A stretch of DNA of 64,000 nt from the NCBI RefSeq assembly GCF_949987535.1, contig NC_080079.1:51509000-51572999 (forward strand). The letters are read 5' to 3'. The notes beneath the pieces were generated by a model. It saw nothing but the letters and a program-made list of their open reading frames with translations. It did no database searches and was not told the origin of the DNA. The translations under genes and the position numbers were made by a program. Below are positions 23,944 to 36,105 of this stretch, in pieces. Positions within the stretch are counted from its first letter, which is position 1. The number at the start of each line of letters is the position of its first letter. The stretch comes from Balaenoptera acutorostrata. Taxonomy: Eukaryota; Chordata; Mammalia; Artiodactyla; Balaenopteridae.

Positions 23944-26900
23944 GGAGCAAAGGGGATCCTCTATGGCTATTTTCTATATACTATGTAAAATAGGGAGACT
24001 CATGCATGTCCCATGTGTTCTTAGGGGATGAATAATGAGACATGGTATGTCTCTGATCAAAACAACCTCTCAGAAGGTGCCCTTCTTCTCTGCCTTCTGT
24101 CCTGGAAATGGAACCAGCACAAGCTTTGGCAGCTTCTTCCTGCCGTGTCTTCCTCACCAGGATGTCTTTGTCTCCTTGGAGCCTTAGCTTGCCTTGCCTT
24201 AAGCGCTCCATAGGGACCTGAATACAGCAGGCATTCTGAAAAGCCTGTTGACTTTGCTGGGACTAATTCTTTCATCACAGCTTTATTGAATCCTCCTTCT
24301 ATCTTCTCAACTTCTCTCAAGCCAGCCTTGTCTGTGAAGTTTCTCTACGATCATCAACTTTAAATTACTGACACCATCTTTTTTATGAGGAAAATAAATT
24401 TTATTATTTTTCCAGAGATGGAATAATGCTGGTATCACACAGATGTTTGATAGATCTAGGTCTTTCTAAGGAATAAAAGGAAATGACTAATAATGTGATT
24501 GCACAGCCCTATGTAAGTTTAGAACTCTAAATAAATATTTAATAATAGTTTCCCCTGATATCAGAAGGTTCAGAAATTTTACTGAAGTCTTAAAGATCAG
24601 ACAAAAACTTACTTGTGTATGAGGTTCGCATCTCCTTTGCCAAAATGTGTATTTAGAAAAAGGAGATCCTTATCATTTTGATTGCTATTTCGAAGATTTC
24701 TCCTCATTATAAAAATTTATCCTCTTTGCTATTCATACTTGAAGTGAGACTTCTGTAGTGATTCTCCCTCTGTTTTAAGTAAAATATTTTTAAGAAGTTT
24801 AAAAGATACACAGCACGATATAACAAACACCTACATGTCCACCATTCAAATTTTGCATTATTTGAGATCTTAATTTTTAAGAAATTGACCATTTCAGATA
24901 GATTTGGAGTCTTTTCTATACCCACTTACCTTGGAGTCTGTTCTGTACCCACTTGCCGATCCCATTAAATTCTGTACCAGACAGGTTGATGTTGACTATA
25001 AATTACCGAAAAATCTGAATCTGATTTCCTTAAGTGGACCGAAATTTTATTATCTCTCCTTAGAGAAGGCTCAGAGATATGCCATATGGTTACAGGGCAG
25101 AGTGATTCAGAGGCTGAGTCGTACCCTCAGGACCCCTGTTTGGTCTGTGGTCCTCAGTGTGCTGGGCCTGCCCTCACATGGAATCTCCCTGTGATTCAAA
25201 CCTCCAGAGGCAGAAAGTTGCTGTCTCTTCTAGGTCTTCTTAATACTGAGCAAACCTCAGAATCCCTCGAAGAGAACCCCCCCCTCACATCTCAGCAATC
25301 AGAAATGGAGTCACGTACCCTCCCTAAAACTGCTGAAAGTAGTAGGACCACGCAGGTTGGCTCAGACCAAGCAGGATGTACCTCTGGTTCTGGGCACAGG
25401 GGGTCACTCCGACTTGGAATCCCATGGTGGAGGGCAGGGCACCTGTTCACCTGAGGGCTGTGCCAGCACAGAAGAAGAGGGGCGAGATGGTCAGGAAGGC
25501 AGCAGATCTGTTTGTTCCCCAGTGGCAACCCTCTCCTGAGGTCGGTGCGTGTCCTTCACAGTCATGTTTGTATCGTCTCATTACATACATTTCTACTGTT
25601 TGATATGTCATTCTGTAACTTGCTCTTCATTGTCTTCCTTTCTTTTTCTGTTTTCCTTAGCTCTGTTATCTACAGCTGTACAGGTAATAACGTAGTACTG
25701 TAGATTTATTCAGTCTTTTTTATTCCTGCATAGTAGCTCACCATACAAATTCCATTGCTTCTTGGTTCTATTTTTGTTGTCTTCGTTGTTGATTTTACAT
25801 CAGAGGTCTGAATGGAAGTGAGGAAGAAGCAGCTAACTCTGACAGATACTGAAACTCCTTTGTCTCCAAATTATTCTGTCAGTGTTGTCATCATCGTTTA
25901 TATTCTCGCAGTTGGCAGCAAGGAAGACTTTAAAAACCCTTACTAGCTTCCATATCAGCTTTTTGGAGTCAAAGGCTTCTTTGGAAACCTGTGGTCTTTT
26001 CTCCACAGGAAAATGCACACGTACTTGTATACTTTACATTTGGGGGGAAAGGTGGGCCCCCCTGAAGCCAGCCAGAGACACTGGCTGAAGACACACGTTA
26101 CCTCTGAATGGTGACTATCAGATCCCATTCTGTTCCTTTCTGTGCTCTTTAAGAAGGACAATTTTGGTTTTGATCAGTGAATTAAGTATGTCCTGTCTGG
26201 GAGGTTGTGAGGATTGGATTTTCTTTCGAATTTTTCTAATTTTTCTTCAGTTTTAACTCTTTGTAAGTGGAGATTTGTAGAGGTTTCCTAATAATTTAAT
26301 TGAGCCAAAATAAAGATCGCCTAAGCTTCAGTGTGTAGTCTCAGTACAAATTTAGATACAGTAAACATTTTTATTATTCAGTGCATGATGCAAGTCTCAC
26401 ATTTTATTGTTTTCATAGAAATCTTTCTTTAGGTGTGCTACAAGACACAAAAGAGTCTTTTCTTCCCCCTGATGACTGGCAAGAAGGATGTAATGTTACT
26501 GGGAGCGTCATCCCTGTTTTCTTCTCTACTTGTTTTAGTTGTTACAATATTTTTGTTAGCAAACTGCATATAATTCTTCCATTGAAAAAGAAGCTAGTTC
26601 CAGCAGTAGTTTACTATCTCTCTGTTTTAATTCCACAGTCAGTATGTGCTCCATTTCCTACGTTTTACCATCTTTAAAGATGATCCATTTGGAACCACTT
26701 TAGTCCAAGACAGCATCATCTCTCACAAAGATAATCTCTTGAGTGAGCAGTATTGAGAGAGGATTTATAGTGGAGCCTTCTAGATTGCAGGAGAGGAAGG
26801 TAACAGAAATTCAGGGGGGATATTTCTGGAGCAACAGAAAATAAATAAGGTGGAACCTGCCAAATATTTACCTTCTTCCACCTATAATAGTGAGATGATT

Positions 26901-27815
26901 CAAGAATACAATTGGGATTTAACCAAATGGAAAAGGTTACACATGCTTCTCTTGGGACCCTCAGAACTAGGCCTCCTTTTAATATTAATGACAGTGAACT
27001 TTGGAGAAGGCAGGCAAATGAAGCAAATGTAAATTGTAGCATAGGAACTGAGGTTTAGTCAATCACACAGCCAAGACACATAGAGAGGGATTTGGGAGAT
27101 GGATAGGTATCCCAAGAAAAAGGCAGGGCCATGCCTTAAAGAATTAAAATTCTATATACAAGGTTGAGTAGTATGTCTTTACAGAAGAATAATTAGCTTG
27201 AATGACACTCCCAAAAGGAAAAGAACTAAAAAAGGTGGAAGTAATGTATTTTAAAAATAGTTTAAAATAGGTCACTGAACAGTCAAGAGTAATGTCCACA
27301 AGAGCCAAATATAAAGTGAAAATGGAAACTCTGGGAAATAGTTGAGCTTCAAATTAGGTTTTGCCTTAAATCTATTGGTCACGCTGTGGAGACCTTGAGC
27401 TTTTGTTCTTCTGGCTGTGTGGGACATAGAACACATGAGGTCCAGTGTAAGGGCCAAGCAAATGAGAGATTTCCACATAAAGCTGGAGACTTACATCCTC
27501 AGTATAAGGGTTGATGAGAAACAAACCCACTGTGCAGAAGGGAATAGGAAGGGAAATTTCCTGCCTTGACTTGGAGTTGTCTAGAGGAGGGATATTTTCT
27601 TGAGAAGTGATAACTCTCATGCAGGCTTGTGATCCAAGTCACACCACCTATGGTGCCTAACAAAGCACAAAGGGAAATCTCATGTTAAATTATGTGGTTA
27701 TAGATTGGGAGTGATCCTAGCTAGGTGGTAGAAGCAAGCATAAATATTTTCCAAAGTAATGGCAATCGCGTCAAACTTCAAAGAATTCCTAAGGAAGTTC
27801 TAGGAGAATAAGATT
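23944..27815 (+). other. GRID1 intron, unassigned
   Basis: Nothing coding is recognised. About 24770-24990 ('aagatacacagcacgatata', 'tgtccaccattcaaattttg') resembles old LINE-type 3' sequence. The remainder is AT-rich and unassigned. Open frames up to about 120 codons have no recognisable motif. Confidence 0.45.
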
Positions 27816-27819
27816 GCAT

Positions 27820-27930
27820 GTGAGAAAGAAAGAGAGGGAGAGAGGGAGGGAGGGTGGAAGGAAGGAAGGAAGGGAGGAAGAAAGGAAGGAAGGAAAAAGG
27901 GAAGGAGGGAGGGTGAGAGAGAAAGAAAAG
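27820..27930. repeat. (GGAA)n/(GA)n purine tract
   Basis: About 110 bp of nearly pure A/G on the + strand, with several 'ggaa' runs ('ggaaggaaggaaggaagg'). Confidence 0.9.
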
Positions 27931-28589
27931 CCATCATGAGTGAAATCCCAGGAAAAAAAAAAAGGGGGGACAGCTTCATCAGATCTGAAGTGACTTTAGA
28001 TATTAGAATTATCTGACATAGAATATGAAATAAGTACGCTTAGGTATGTTTCAAGAGTAAAGAGATGCCGGAAAATATGAGCAAGGAATAAAAACGCGTT
28101 TTAAAAATAAGCAGAATTAAGAAAGAAACGGAGCTTCAGGAAATTAAAAACCTAATAATTGAACCTAAAAAAAAATCAAAGTGGACACATATAGAGAAAG
28201 AATTAGTGAAGTGGAAAATATGAAGAGATTATTTGGGATGTAGCCCAGAGAAACAGAGAGGTGGAAAATATGAAAGAGAGGTTAATAAACATAAAAGATA
28301 GAATAAGATCTAACATACTGTTGATTGGATTACCAGAAGGAAATAGGACATAACAGGGAAAAATAACATTAAAGGATATTATGGTTTAGACTCCTCTAGA
28401 ATTATTGAAAGAAACTAAACCCCAGATCTAGGAAGCCCAAGGATCAGGAGCAGAATAAAAATGAGAAATGCACACCTCATAGTGTGACTGCAGAACACCA
28501 GAGACTATAAAAAGTCTGAAGAGCATCCAGAGAGAAAACACGGGTCATCTTCAAAGGAATGACAGTTAAACTGATTCCTAATAACTGGA

Positions 28590-29022
28590 GGTTGTGGCCT
28601 GAATAATGGTCCACAAAGATATCCAGGGCCTAGTCCCTGGAAACTGTGAGTGTCACCTTATATGGCAGAAGAGATTTTGTAACATGATTAAGTTAACAGT
28701 CTTGAAATGGGGAGATTACCTTGGGTTATCCAAGTGTACCCTAAATACAACCCCAAGTGTCCTTTTAAGAGGGAGGCAAAGGGATATTTAACTATACAGT
28801 AGAAGAGAAGTGCTGGCAACCACGAGAAACTGTAAGAGGCAAGGAACAGATTCTCCCCTAGAGCCTCTGGAAGGAGTATATCCTTGCCAACATTCTCATA
28901 TCAGCCCAGTGAGACTGATTTTTGGACTTCTGGCCTGTGGAACTGTGACAGAATAAAATGCTGTTGTTCCAAGCCACTAAGTTTATGTTAATTTGTTATT
29001 GCAACCATAGGAAACTAATACA
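28590..29022 (+). mobile_element. Solo LTR, ERVL-MaLR (MLT1-like), 433 bp
   Basis: 'ggcctgaataatggtccaca', 'gattttgtaacatgattaag', 'agattctcccctagagcctc', 'acttctggcctgtggaactg' and the end 'gaaactaataca' are typical of this class of non-coding LTR. A 5-bp target-site duplication 'ctgga' lies at 28585-28589 and 29023-29027, and the surrounding L1 text resumes across it. No internal retroviral sequence is present. Confidence 0.72.
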
Positions 29023-30153
29023 CTGGACAAAAATAGAAGCAAGAGTACAGTGTAATATTATCTTCACTGTGCTATGAAAAATAGTGTTCAACTTAGAATT
29101 TTCTATTTCAAGAATGAGCTAAGCAAAAGATATTTTCGAATAAACAGAAACTAAGTTTATCACCAGTAAACCCACATTAAAGGAAATCCTAAATGATATA
29201 CTTCAGGGGGAGAAAAATGATCTCAGATGTGAGGTTTGAGGTCCACAGAAATATGTTTAACAAATATATTGATAAATATTGGTTAAGTAGATAAATATTA
29301 ACTGTATAAAACAATGGAAATCATGTGTGATAAGAGGGCACAAAGAAAGATAGAATTAAAATACTAGATATCATTATCACAGTTGAAACGATGGTGATTA
29401 GATATAAAGATTGAAGAAGAGAGTAAAAAATATTGATTAATTTTACACTTTTATGCATATTAAAATATCTATGATATCCAATGAGAGAATAGTGGATAAT
29501 ATAACTTCTAAAAGAGGGTAAGAAAATGAAAATAGGAAAAAATCATTCAAGAGGAAGCTAAAAAGAAGGAAGAAAAAAGAAATGGTAAAATATGTAAATA
29601 ATATGATAAAATTAATCCATATATGTATGTAATCATAGTCCAATACAAATGGATTAAGATTTCTACTCAAATGTCTAGGACGGATATAAAAAATTGAGTA
29701 TATTTTGCTTACAGGAGTCCCACCTAAAATGTGAGACAGAGGAAGACTGACAGCAAAGTAATGAGAAAAAAGCAGGCAGATTCTAACCAAAATAAAACTG
29801 GTGTAGATATGTTAATAACAGTAGACTATAAGGCAAGGTGCATTACTAGAAATAAAGAGGATATCTAAATAATGATAAAAGGTTCAGTTGAGCAAGGGGT
29901 TGTGATTCTAAACTTACATGTAATTAATAAAAGACAATATGGTTTTTGAAAATATAGACTGAATACAAAGAGAAATAGAAAAATTCCTCATCTAATGGAC
30001 CTAAAAACAGACCATTGAAATCAACAACAATTGGACAGTGAACATGCATGAAACATTCATGCAAACTGTCACAAAGTGAGGCTCAATAAATTTTAAAGGA
30101 TTTGTATCACACGGTCCACATTCTTGGGTTACAATGCATTTAAAGTTAAATCA

Positions 30154-30472
30154 GGGCTTCCCTGGTGGCGCAGTGGTTGAGAATCTGCCTGCTAATGCAG
30201 GGGACACGGGTTCGAGCCCTGGTCTGGGAAGATCCCACATGCCGTGGAGCAACTAAGCCTGTGAACCACAACTACTGAGCCTGCGCGTCTGGAGCCTGTG
30301 CTCCGCAACGGGAGAGGCCGCAATAGTGAGAGGCCTGTGCATCGCGATAAAGAGTGGTCCCCGCTTGCCACAACTAGAGAAAGCCCTTGCACAGAAACGA
30401 AGACCCAGCACAGCCAAAAATTAATTAATTAAAAAAAAAAAAAGTTAAAAAAAAAAAGAAAAAAGAAAAAAA
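30154..30472 (+). mobile_element. CHR-type SINE, short subfamily
   Basis: Complete element with tRNA-like A and B boxes ('ggttcgagccctgg') and a long A-rich tail. A perfect 12-bp duplication 'aaagttaaatca' lies at 30142-30153 and 30473-30484. It is inserted within the old L1. Confidence 0.95.
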
Positions 30473-31809
30473 AAAGTTAAATCAATATGAAGATTACTAA
30501 AAAACAAAAAAATAACCTCATGTTTGGAAAATTTTGGAAAAAAAGTCTCTAGTAAACTACTCATGGGTCAAAAATAAATCAAAAAGGAATTTTAGAAATA
30601 ATGATACAATTAATATATATGATAACTTGTGGGACACAACCAAAGCAATGTTCGGGTGTAGATATATAGTCTTAAATACTTCATTAGGAAAAACAAAAGC
30701 TTTCCTAAGCTTCATATGAAAAAATGTTTGAAAAATAACCACTTAATAAATCCAAAGAAAATAGAAAAATAAAAATAATAAAGATGAGTAGACATTAATG
30801 AAATAGAAAACCAACACATAAAAGAGTATCAGTTAAGCCAAAACTTACTTTTTAAAGAGAATTTATAAAATACACAAACTTCTAGGATCAAAGTGAGAGA
30901 GACACAAATACCGATTATTAGAAATGGATGATGGCACACAACTTTAGACGCACTGGAGAGAATAGAAGAAGTAGAGTGACACTGTGAACAGCTTATGCCA
31001 TTAATTGGAAAATTTGGACAACATGGCTGAATTTTTAGAAAAAAAGTGACTTAGGGCAAGGAAGGCAAAACAAGCAAAATTCCTATAAAAATAAGGAAAT
31101 TTAATTAGTAATAAAAATCTTTCTACAAAGAAAACACCAGTTTAGATGAATTTATAGGCTAGTTCTACCTAACATTCTGGAAGCTGGAGAAGGTATTTGC
31201 AGCATGTGACAAAAATGTAATATCCAGAACTAAAAAAAAAAGTCCCACAAATCAATATGCAAGATATCCAACCCAGGAAATTGGACAAAAACACAGACGC
31301 AAGAAAGGAAACACAAATGATTCATGAATGTATGAAAGATATTTAACTCTATTAAGAATTAGGGAAGTGGAAATTAAAGTCCAGTGATGTACCAGTTCAT
31401 TCTCACCAGATTGGCAAATATTAGGAAGTCATAGGATGTTAGGAGCAGGGAACGATGCAGAACAACAGGAACTCTCTTCACCACACACAATTATAAGTGG
31501 ATACAAATCACTTTGGAAATTTGGTATTACCTAGTAAACTTGAACATGTACATATTCTCCCATGGAAGAATTCTAATTCTAGGTATATAGAGAAATTCTT
31601 AAAAGTATGTACCAAGACACACAGGCAGGAAAAATGTACATAGAAGCTTTGTTCCTAATAGCAAAGAAGCAAAAACATTCAAATGGTAACCACAATAGGG
31701 TGAATATATTGTGGCAGAATCACACAGCATAATAGTACAGCTGTGAAAATGAATAAACCAGAGCTGCATCCATCACCATGAATAGATCACAAAAACATAA
31801 TGTTAAACC

Positions 31810-31963
31810 CAGTGGGTTTTAGACGTTGGTGAGTACTGGAATTGTCTGGAGAGCCAGTGGAGACACAGAAGCCTTGCTTGTGGAAATGGGACTGGACTGT
31901 ACCTCTGTAATTTTGCCAGTTCCCCAGGTGATCCTGATACACAACAAAGTTTGAGAACCACTG
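31810..31963 (+). mobile_element. MER5A-like hAT DNA transposon within old L1
   Basis: Begins 'cagtggg' and ends 'agtttgagaaccactg', the MER5A terminal inverted repeat, with 'ccccaggtgatcctgat' inside. Flanks 'tgttaaac' (31801-31808) and 'tgttaaaa' (31964-31971) look like an 8-bp hAT duplication, offset by one base on the left. Confidence 0.8.
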
Positions 31964-32239
31964 TGTTAAAACACAGTTGTAAGAGGCGTGCAGACTGTTT
32001 AGCTTACACAAAGGTGAACAAAAGGTACAAGACTAAGATATATATTATTTAGGTTACATACATAAGTTATAGCAAGACAAAGGCAGCTCCTGGTGAGGAG
32101 GAAATGGTAAGCATTTGGGGAGGAGGCATCCAACCAAGATGCAGGTTATTTTTTGATGGAAGGTACACTAAAATCATTTTATTATTCATACTTTATGTAA
32201 TGTTTGTGCATTAAGATATATTTCACAAGGCAAACTTAA

Positions 32240-32760
32240 AAAGTAATCAAATAAGCAAGATTTATTTTGAGCCTGTGCCCTTCAGCACTTCAGTGAGCTT
32301 CTGCGTATGATGTGTTACTGTTTCATTGCTGCCTTGATGACTTTGGTGAGGTCAGTGGAGATCACACAGTATATACACATTGTCTTGTTTCTTCTGCTCA
32401 TCAGCAGCACTGTCTGGAAGGAATGTCCAACTGGGACAGAGGGGAAGTTTGTTCTCCATGTGGGTTGTGTCAGTAGGCTGCTTGCATTGCCCTCTGCACC
32501 CTTAGGAAGGCCCGGAGTTTGGTCCTATTCACAGTGGTCCAGAGGCTGACCTGGTGTGCACCCTGGAGGCAGTGCCTGCCTGACAGCAGCGAGCAGATAC
32601 CTGTGTGCAGCCCAGTGGTACTGAAGGGACATGGTGGGGCCAACAGGACAGGAGAGGGCCTGGCATGAAGCTGCCGGAACTGATCGATGATGCAGGCTTG
32701 GAAGTCTCCAAGGGAAGGATACATTCCTAGGAGAAGTGACCCTTTTTCTTGCCTCCAAGC
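32240..32760 (-). pseudogene. Possible decayed processed gene copy, identity unknown
   Basis: Read on the minus strand, the block keeps several mutually overlapping open frames (60-85 codons at about 32470-32782) in GC-richer sequence than its surroundings, and ends with an 'aataaa' near 32258-32263 in gene order. I do not recognise a protein. No poly-A tail or convincing target-site duplication is visible, so a chance open region or an unrecognised repeat is equally possible. Confidence 0.2.
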
Positions 32761-32782
32761 GATCCGAGGGAGTTGCTTCCAT

Positions 32783-34068
32783 GGATTCTTAGAATGTGAT
32801 TGCAGCTATCTCTGTACTAGATACTAAGGATAGGCCCAGAAGTGTGGGGAGGTGTGTAGGAGTGCTTTGGCAGACAAGACTATGTGCTTCAACCCCGAGT
32901 GAGTGGGTGAGAATTGGGCCACGGGAGATGGGAGGTCTGCAGAAATCCAGCTGATCCTTACTCTGAGGAAGGCTTATAGCAGCTAATGGGTTGGAGGAAG
33001 CTGTACCAAGTTCTCATCTCTGACCTGGGTAGGCAGAATTGAAAAGGAATAGTCTGGAGATCAGGGCTACTTGGGACGGGGACCCAGCCCCCTTGATTAG
33101 GTCCTGGCTGCCCTGACTTCTTTAGCCACTCACGCCAGGTGCTGCTGCATGTGGCCAGGGAAGGTGAGGGTTACACCTATTAGAAAGGTACTGTGTTCCG
33201 CCATCAGCCAGGTCCCCTACAATTTCCAGGGTTCTTCTTGGGGCACAGTAGGGAGGGTTCAATGCCACTGACTCTCCCATCGGGAAGTTGAGGGTGCAGG
33301 AGAGGTTTAATAAAAGAACTTCTATGGTGACCTCTGCTATGAAGAGTAAGCGAGAAAAACAAAAGGTTTGTAACATATCCATTTCCTTTCCAAGGTGTGC
33401 TGGCTTTGATGAAGCCCTTTATGCATAATTCAAATTACATTCTTCATGACCTCATGATTTTTCTAGGTTAAAAAAAAAAAATCCCCCTCTCCCCCACCAC
33501 AAAGGCCTCTATATTCCTTCTCCAAGTAAAGCTGACCACTCCGCTCATTGCTCTTTCTTATAGTTCTACTTACTATTAGGTCAGAATATGATTTCTCTCA
33601 TCTTACCATCCTATGCTTGGGGCAAGGCATCCATTAGCAGGACAGCTAAGAGCAGAGCACAAACGTCCAGGCTCAGCTACATTCTCTGCTTCGTTTCCTG
33701 AAGCCCAACTGGGTCGTGGCCCGTCTCACTTGGTGGTCCTATAAGAACATTCTGCAATTTCCTCACCATTGATTGTCAGTTGGTTCCAATCCAACAAGAT
33801 CACTGTCCCTTAAACAGACTTTTGTCTGAAATACAAAGTTTAAGTGGCTTAAACCCAGATTCAATAGGTAACAGCACTTTAATTCTTTTGAAATGCCTGC
33901 AGTTCTGCATACTTGGGAACTACTGATCATTCTAAAAGGATGCAACTCTTAATTTCTTCCTTTCTCCCAGATCTAGCATATGGCTACAACTGACCACTCT
34001 GTCTACACACTCATATTGAGTACCTAGGGCAGTTCCTGAAATACTTTGTTTACCCTTATACTCTTAAA
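32783..34068 (+). other. GRID1 intron, unassigned
   Basis: No repeat or exon is recognised. It includes a short poly-A run near 33470. Confidence 0.45.
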
Positions 34069-34082
34069 CATGTTATGTTCTT

Positions 34083-34365
34083 TTTTTTTTTTTTTTTTTA
34101 ATGGCTGTGTTGGGTCTTCGTTTCTGTGCGAGGGCTTTCTCTAGTTGTGGCAAGCGGGGGCCACTCCTCATCGCGGTGCGCGGGCCTCCCACCATCGCGG
34201 CCTCTCCCGTTGCGGAGCACAGGCTCCAGATGCGCAGGCCCAGCAATTGTGGCTCACGGGCCCAGTTGCTCTGCGGCATGTGGGATCCTCCCAGACCAGG
34301 GCTCGAACCCGTGGTCCCCTGCATTGGCAGACAGATGCTCAACCACTGCGCCACCAGGGAAGCCC
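34083..34365 (-). mobile_element. CHR-type SINE, short subfamily, antisense
   Basis: A poly-T start and 'ccaccagggaagcc' end mark reverse orientation. The body has 'gcgaggg', 'cgcggcctctcccgttgcgg' and 'ggctcgaacccgtgg' (B-box complement). A perfect 14-bp duplication 'catgttatgttctt' lies at 34069-34082 and 34366-34379. Confidence 0.95.
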
Positions 34366-34714
34366 CATGTTATGTTCTTGTTTAAGTGATTTTGAAACTC
34401 CTGATCACTCATTTCTAACCTCATTAGGTCCATTTATACCATCTCATTGTCTCAACTCTAGACTGTGTCATCTGCAAGGAGGAAGACTTAAGACCAATTT
34501 TAAAACACAGTTATTCACAGTTAAAATCTTGACATGCAATCAACACTGATGGAGTCACTTCTTAGAACCAGTGAACCAGGGCTTTCTTAACCTGACTCTC
34601 TCCCACCGCCAAAACCCTCGGTGAATGTCCATTTCTTGTAGTTCCTGTGTTGATCTCAGACATGGAGCTGTTTTGTTCCTCTCTAATCCTCGCTCCATAG
34701 AGCAGCCAGAGATT

Positions 34715-35130
34715 TTTTTAAAATGTAAATCTGACTGTGGCTAGTTGGTGCATAAAATCTTTCAAGGGCTTCTCATTGTCTCTAGTGTGGATGATTTAGC
34801 GGGATTTACTGAACCCCACACCCATATCTGGCCCAGGACACAGATCCCACTCTGCCTTTGACCATCCCACCCCCCTGCCAGTGGCCCTGCCCCTCCCTAG
34901 GTTGGAGGGGCACCCCGCTACCTGTACCAGAAGAGGGTAACACAGGGTGCCACCTGTTGCTCACATCTTTAGGAGCACGGCCAACAACTCAGCTCTGCAC
35001 TGCCCCTCCCCCTCCCCCCCCCCACCTGCAAGCACTTTGCCTAACAAGGTCATCCTTCAGGTTCAGCTTCAGCACTAATTCCTCACACACGCTTCATCCT
35101 GGAAAGAGCTCCCCTTAGCCTGCTCCCTTT
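34715..35130 (+). repeat. L2 LINE fragment
   Basis: 'aaatctgactgtggctagtt', 'tttcaagggcttctcattgt', 'cttcaggttcagcttcagca' and 'ggaaagagctcccctta' follow the L2 3'-region order in sense orientation. Confidence 0.7.
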
Positions 35131-35154
35131 GCTATTTCTATGCGTGAGAGTGCT

Positions 35155-35275
35155 CATTTAAAGTAGGATAATGATAGGATCTTCCTCATAGAATTCCTAG
35201 GGTTGTTGTGAGTACCAACTGAGAAAATGTGTGTAAAGAGCTTAGCAAGTGGTCTTATGTGGAAGCACGATGGGT
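35155..35275 (+). repeat. MIR SINE, 3' half
   Basis: 'cttcctcatagaattcctag', 'ggttgttgtgagtaccaact' and 'gtgtaaagagcttagcaagt' match MIR sense. It lies about 660 bp upstream of GRID1 exon A. Confidence 0.75.
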
Positions 35276-35934
35276 TTCCTTTGCCCCTAGATTTCCATAT
35301 GACATCACTCAGCATATTTCATCCTATGATGAAACCTTGAGTTTCATCAGATGGGATTAAGCCTGACTCATTCACTGCTATATGCCCAGCGCTCAACACA
35401 GAACAAATCACAGAGGAGCTGTTGGGTAGATTTTGTGCAATGAATGAGTGGACATATTTTTAAAATTTGTATGCAAATCTTTTTTTTAAAAAAAATCTAA
35501 TTATTAAAGAATTAGGGGAAACTCATTGCATTTTGGTCAGCTATGCCAGAGAAAACCAGTTTTCCTTGTCTAAATCAGGTAGATGACTCCCAACAGGAAA
35601 TTTAGCCTTTAATTCCAGCTAATGCCTGTTGTGACATTTGACAGCACTGGTTCTTTTAGAGTTTGACTCCGTGGAAGCCAGTGCATTGGTGGTTTAGCTG
35701 CAGATATCTTTTCCTGTCCTTCAGGGAAGGTGTTGAATAATCCTGTTTGCATTTTAGGGTAAGCAAGTATTATTTGTAAATAAGCAACAAATGAATTCTT
35801 TGACCTTGGGCCCAAACTCATAACCCCTTTGGCATCAGCTATTTAGGCTGTAGACCTAGACAACTACTGGTAAGTCTTTTGCAGAGATCATGAGTTCATG
35901 AGTCAATGGTAAACATTTCTGGTTATCTTCCCAG

Positions 35935-36105
35935 GAAATCAGTGACCCAGAGATCCTGGATCTGGTCCACAGCGCCCTTGGCAGGATGACCGTGGTCCGG
36001 CAGATCTTCCCATCTGCAAAGGACAACCAGAAATGCATGAGGAACAACCACCGCATCTCTTCCCTGCTCTGCGACCCCCAGGAAGGCTACCTCCAAATGC
36101 TGCAG
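35935..36105 (+). CDS. GRID1: GRID1 internal exon A (57 codons, amino-terminal domain)
   Basis: The exon begins after the acceptor 'ttatcttcccag' and ends CAG before the donor 'gtcagt'. It is exactly 171 nt, phase 0 on both sides, with no stop. It starts [20 protein letters not shown] and ends GYLQMLQ. This matches GluD1 around residues 261-317 (position counted from my memory of the human protein). It belongs to the extracellular bilobed amino-terminal domain, which mediates dimerisation and cerebellin binding. Two cysteines are visible, in KCMRNNHR and SLLCDPQ. The residue after the first cysteine is Met (ATG codon); I remember Thr there in human. The paralogue GRID2 is the main alternative, but the wording fits GRID1 better. 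The upstream intron exceeds 35.9 kb and the next exon lies 13.2 kb downstream. Confidence 0.95.

Larger units (their letters stand above)
27980..32230 (+). repeat. Old L1 (L1M-type), sense, internally deleted and carrying three later insertions
   Basis: 27990-28584 resembles decayed L1 ORF1 ('ggattaccagaaggaaatag', 'aaaggaatgacagttaaact'). It continues after 29027 with the ORF1 end ('cattaaaggaaatcctaaat') and endonuclease-region remnants at 29640-29900. 30500-31170 matches ORF2 up to the start of the reverse transcriptase. At about 31170-31180 the text jumps to the ORF2 C-terminal part ('gaaggtatttgcagcatgtg', 'tcattctcaccagattggca'), so most of the reverse transcriptase is missing. The tail is near 32000-32230. 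All frames are broken. Confidence 0.7.
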
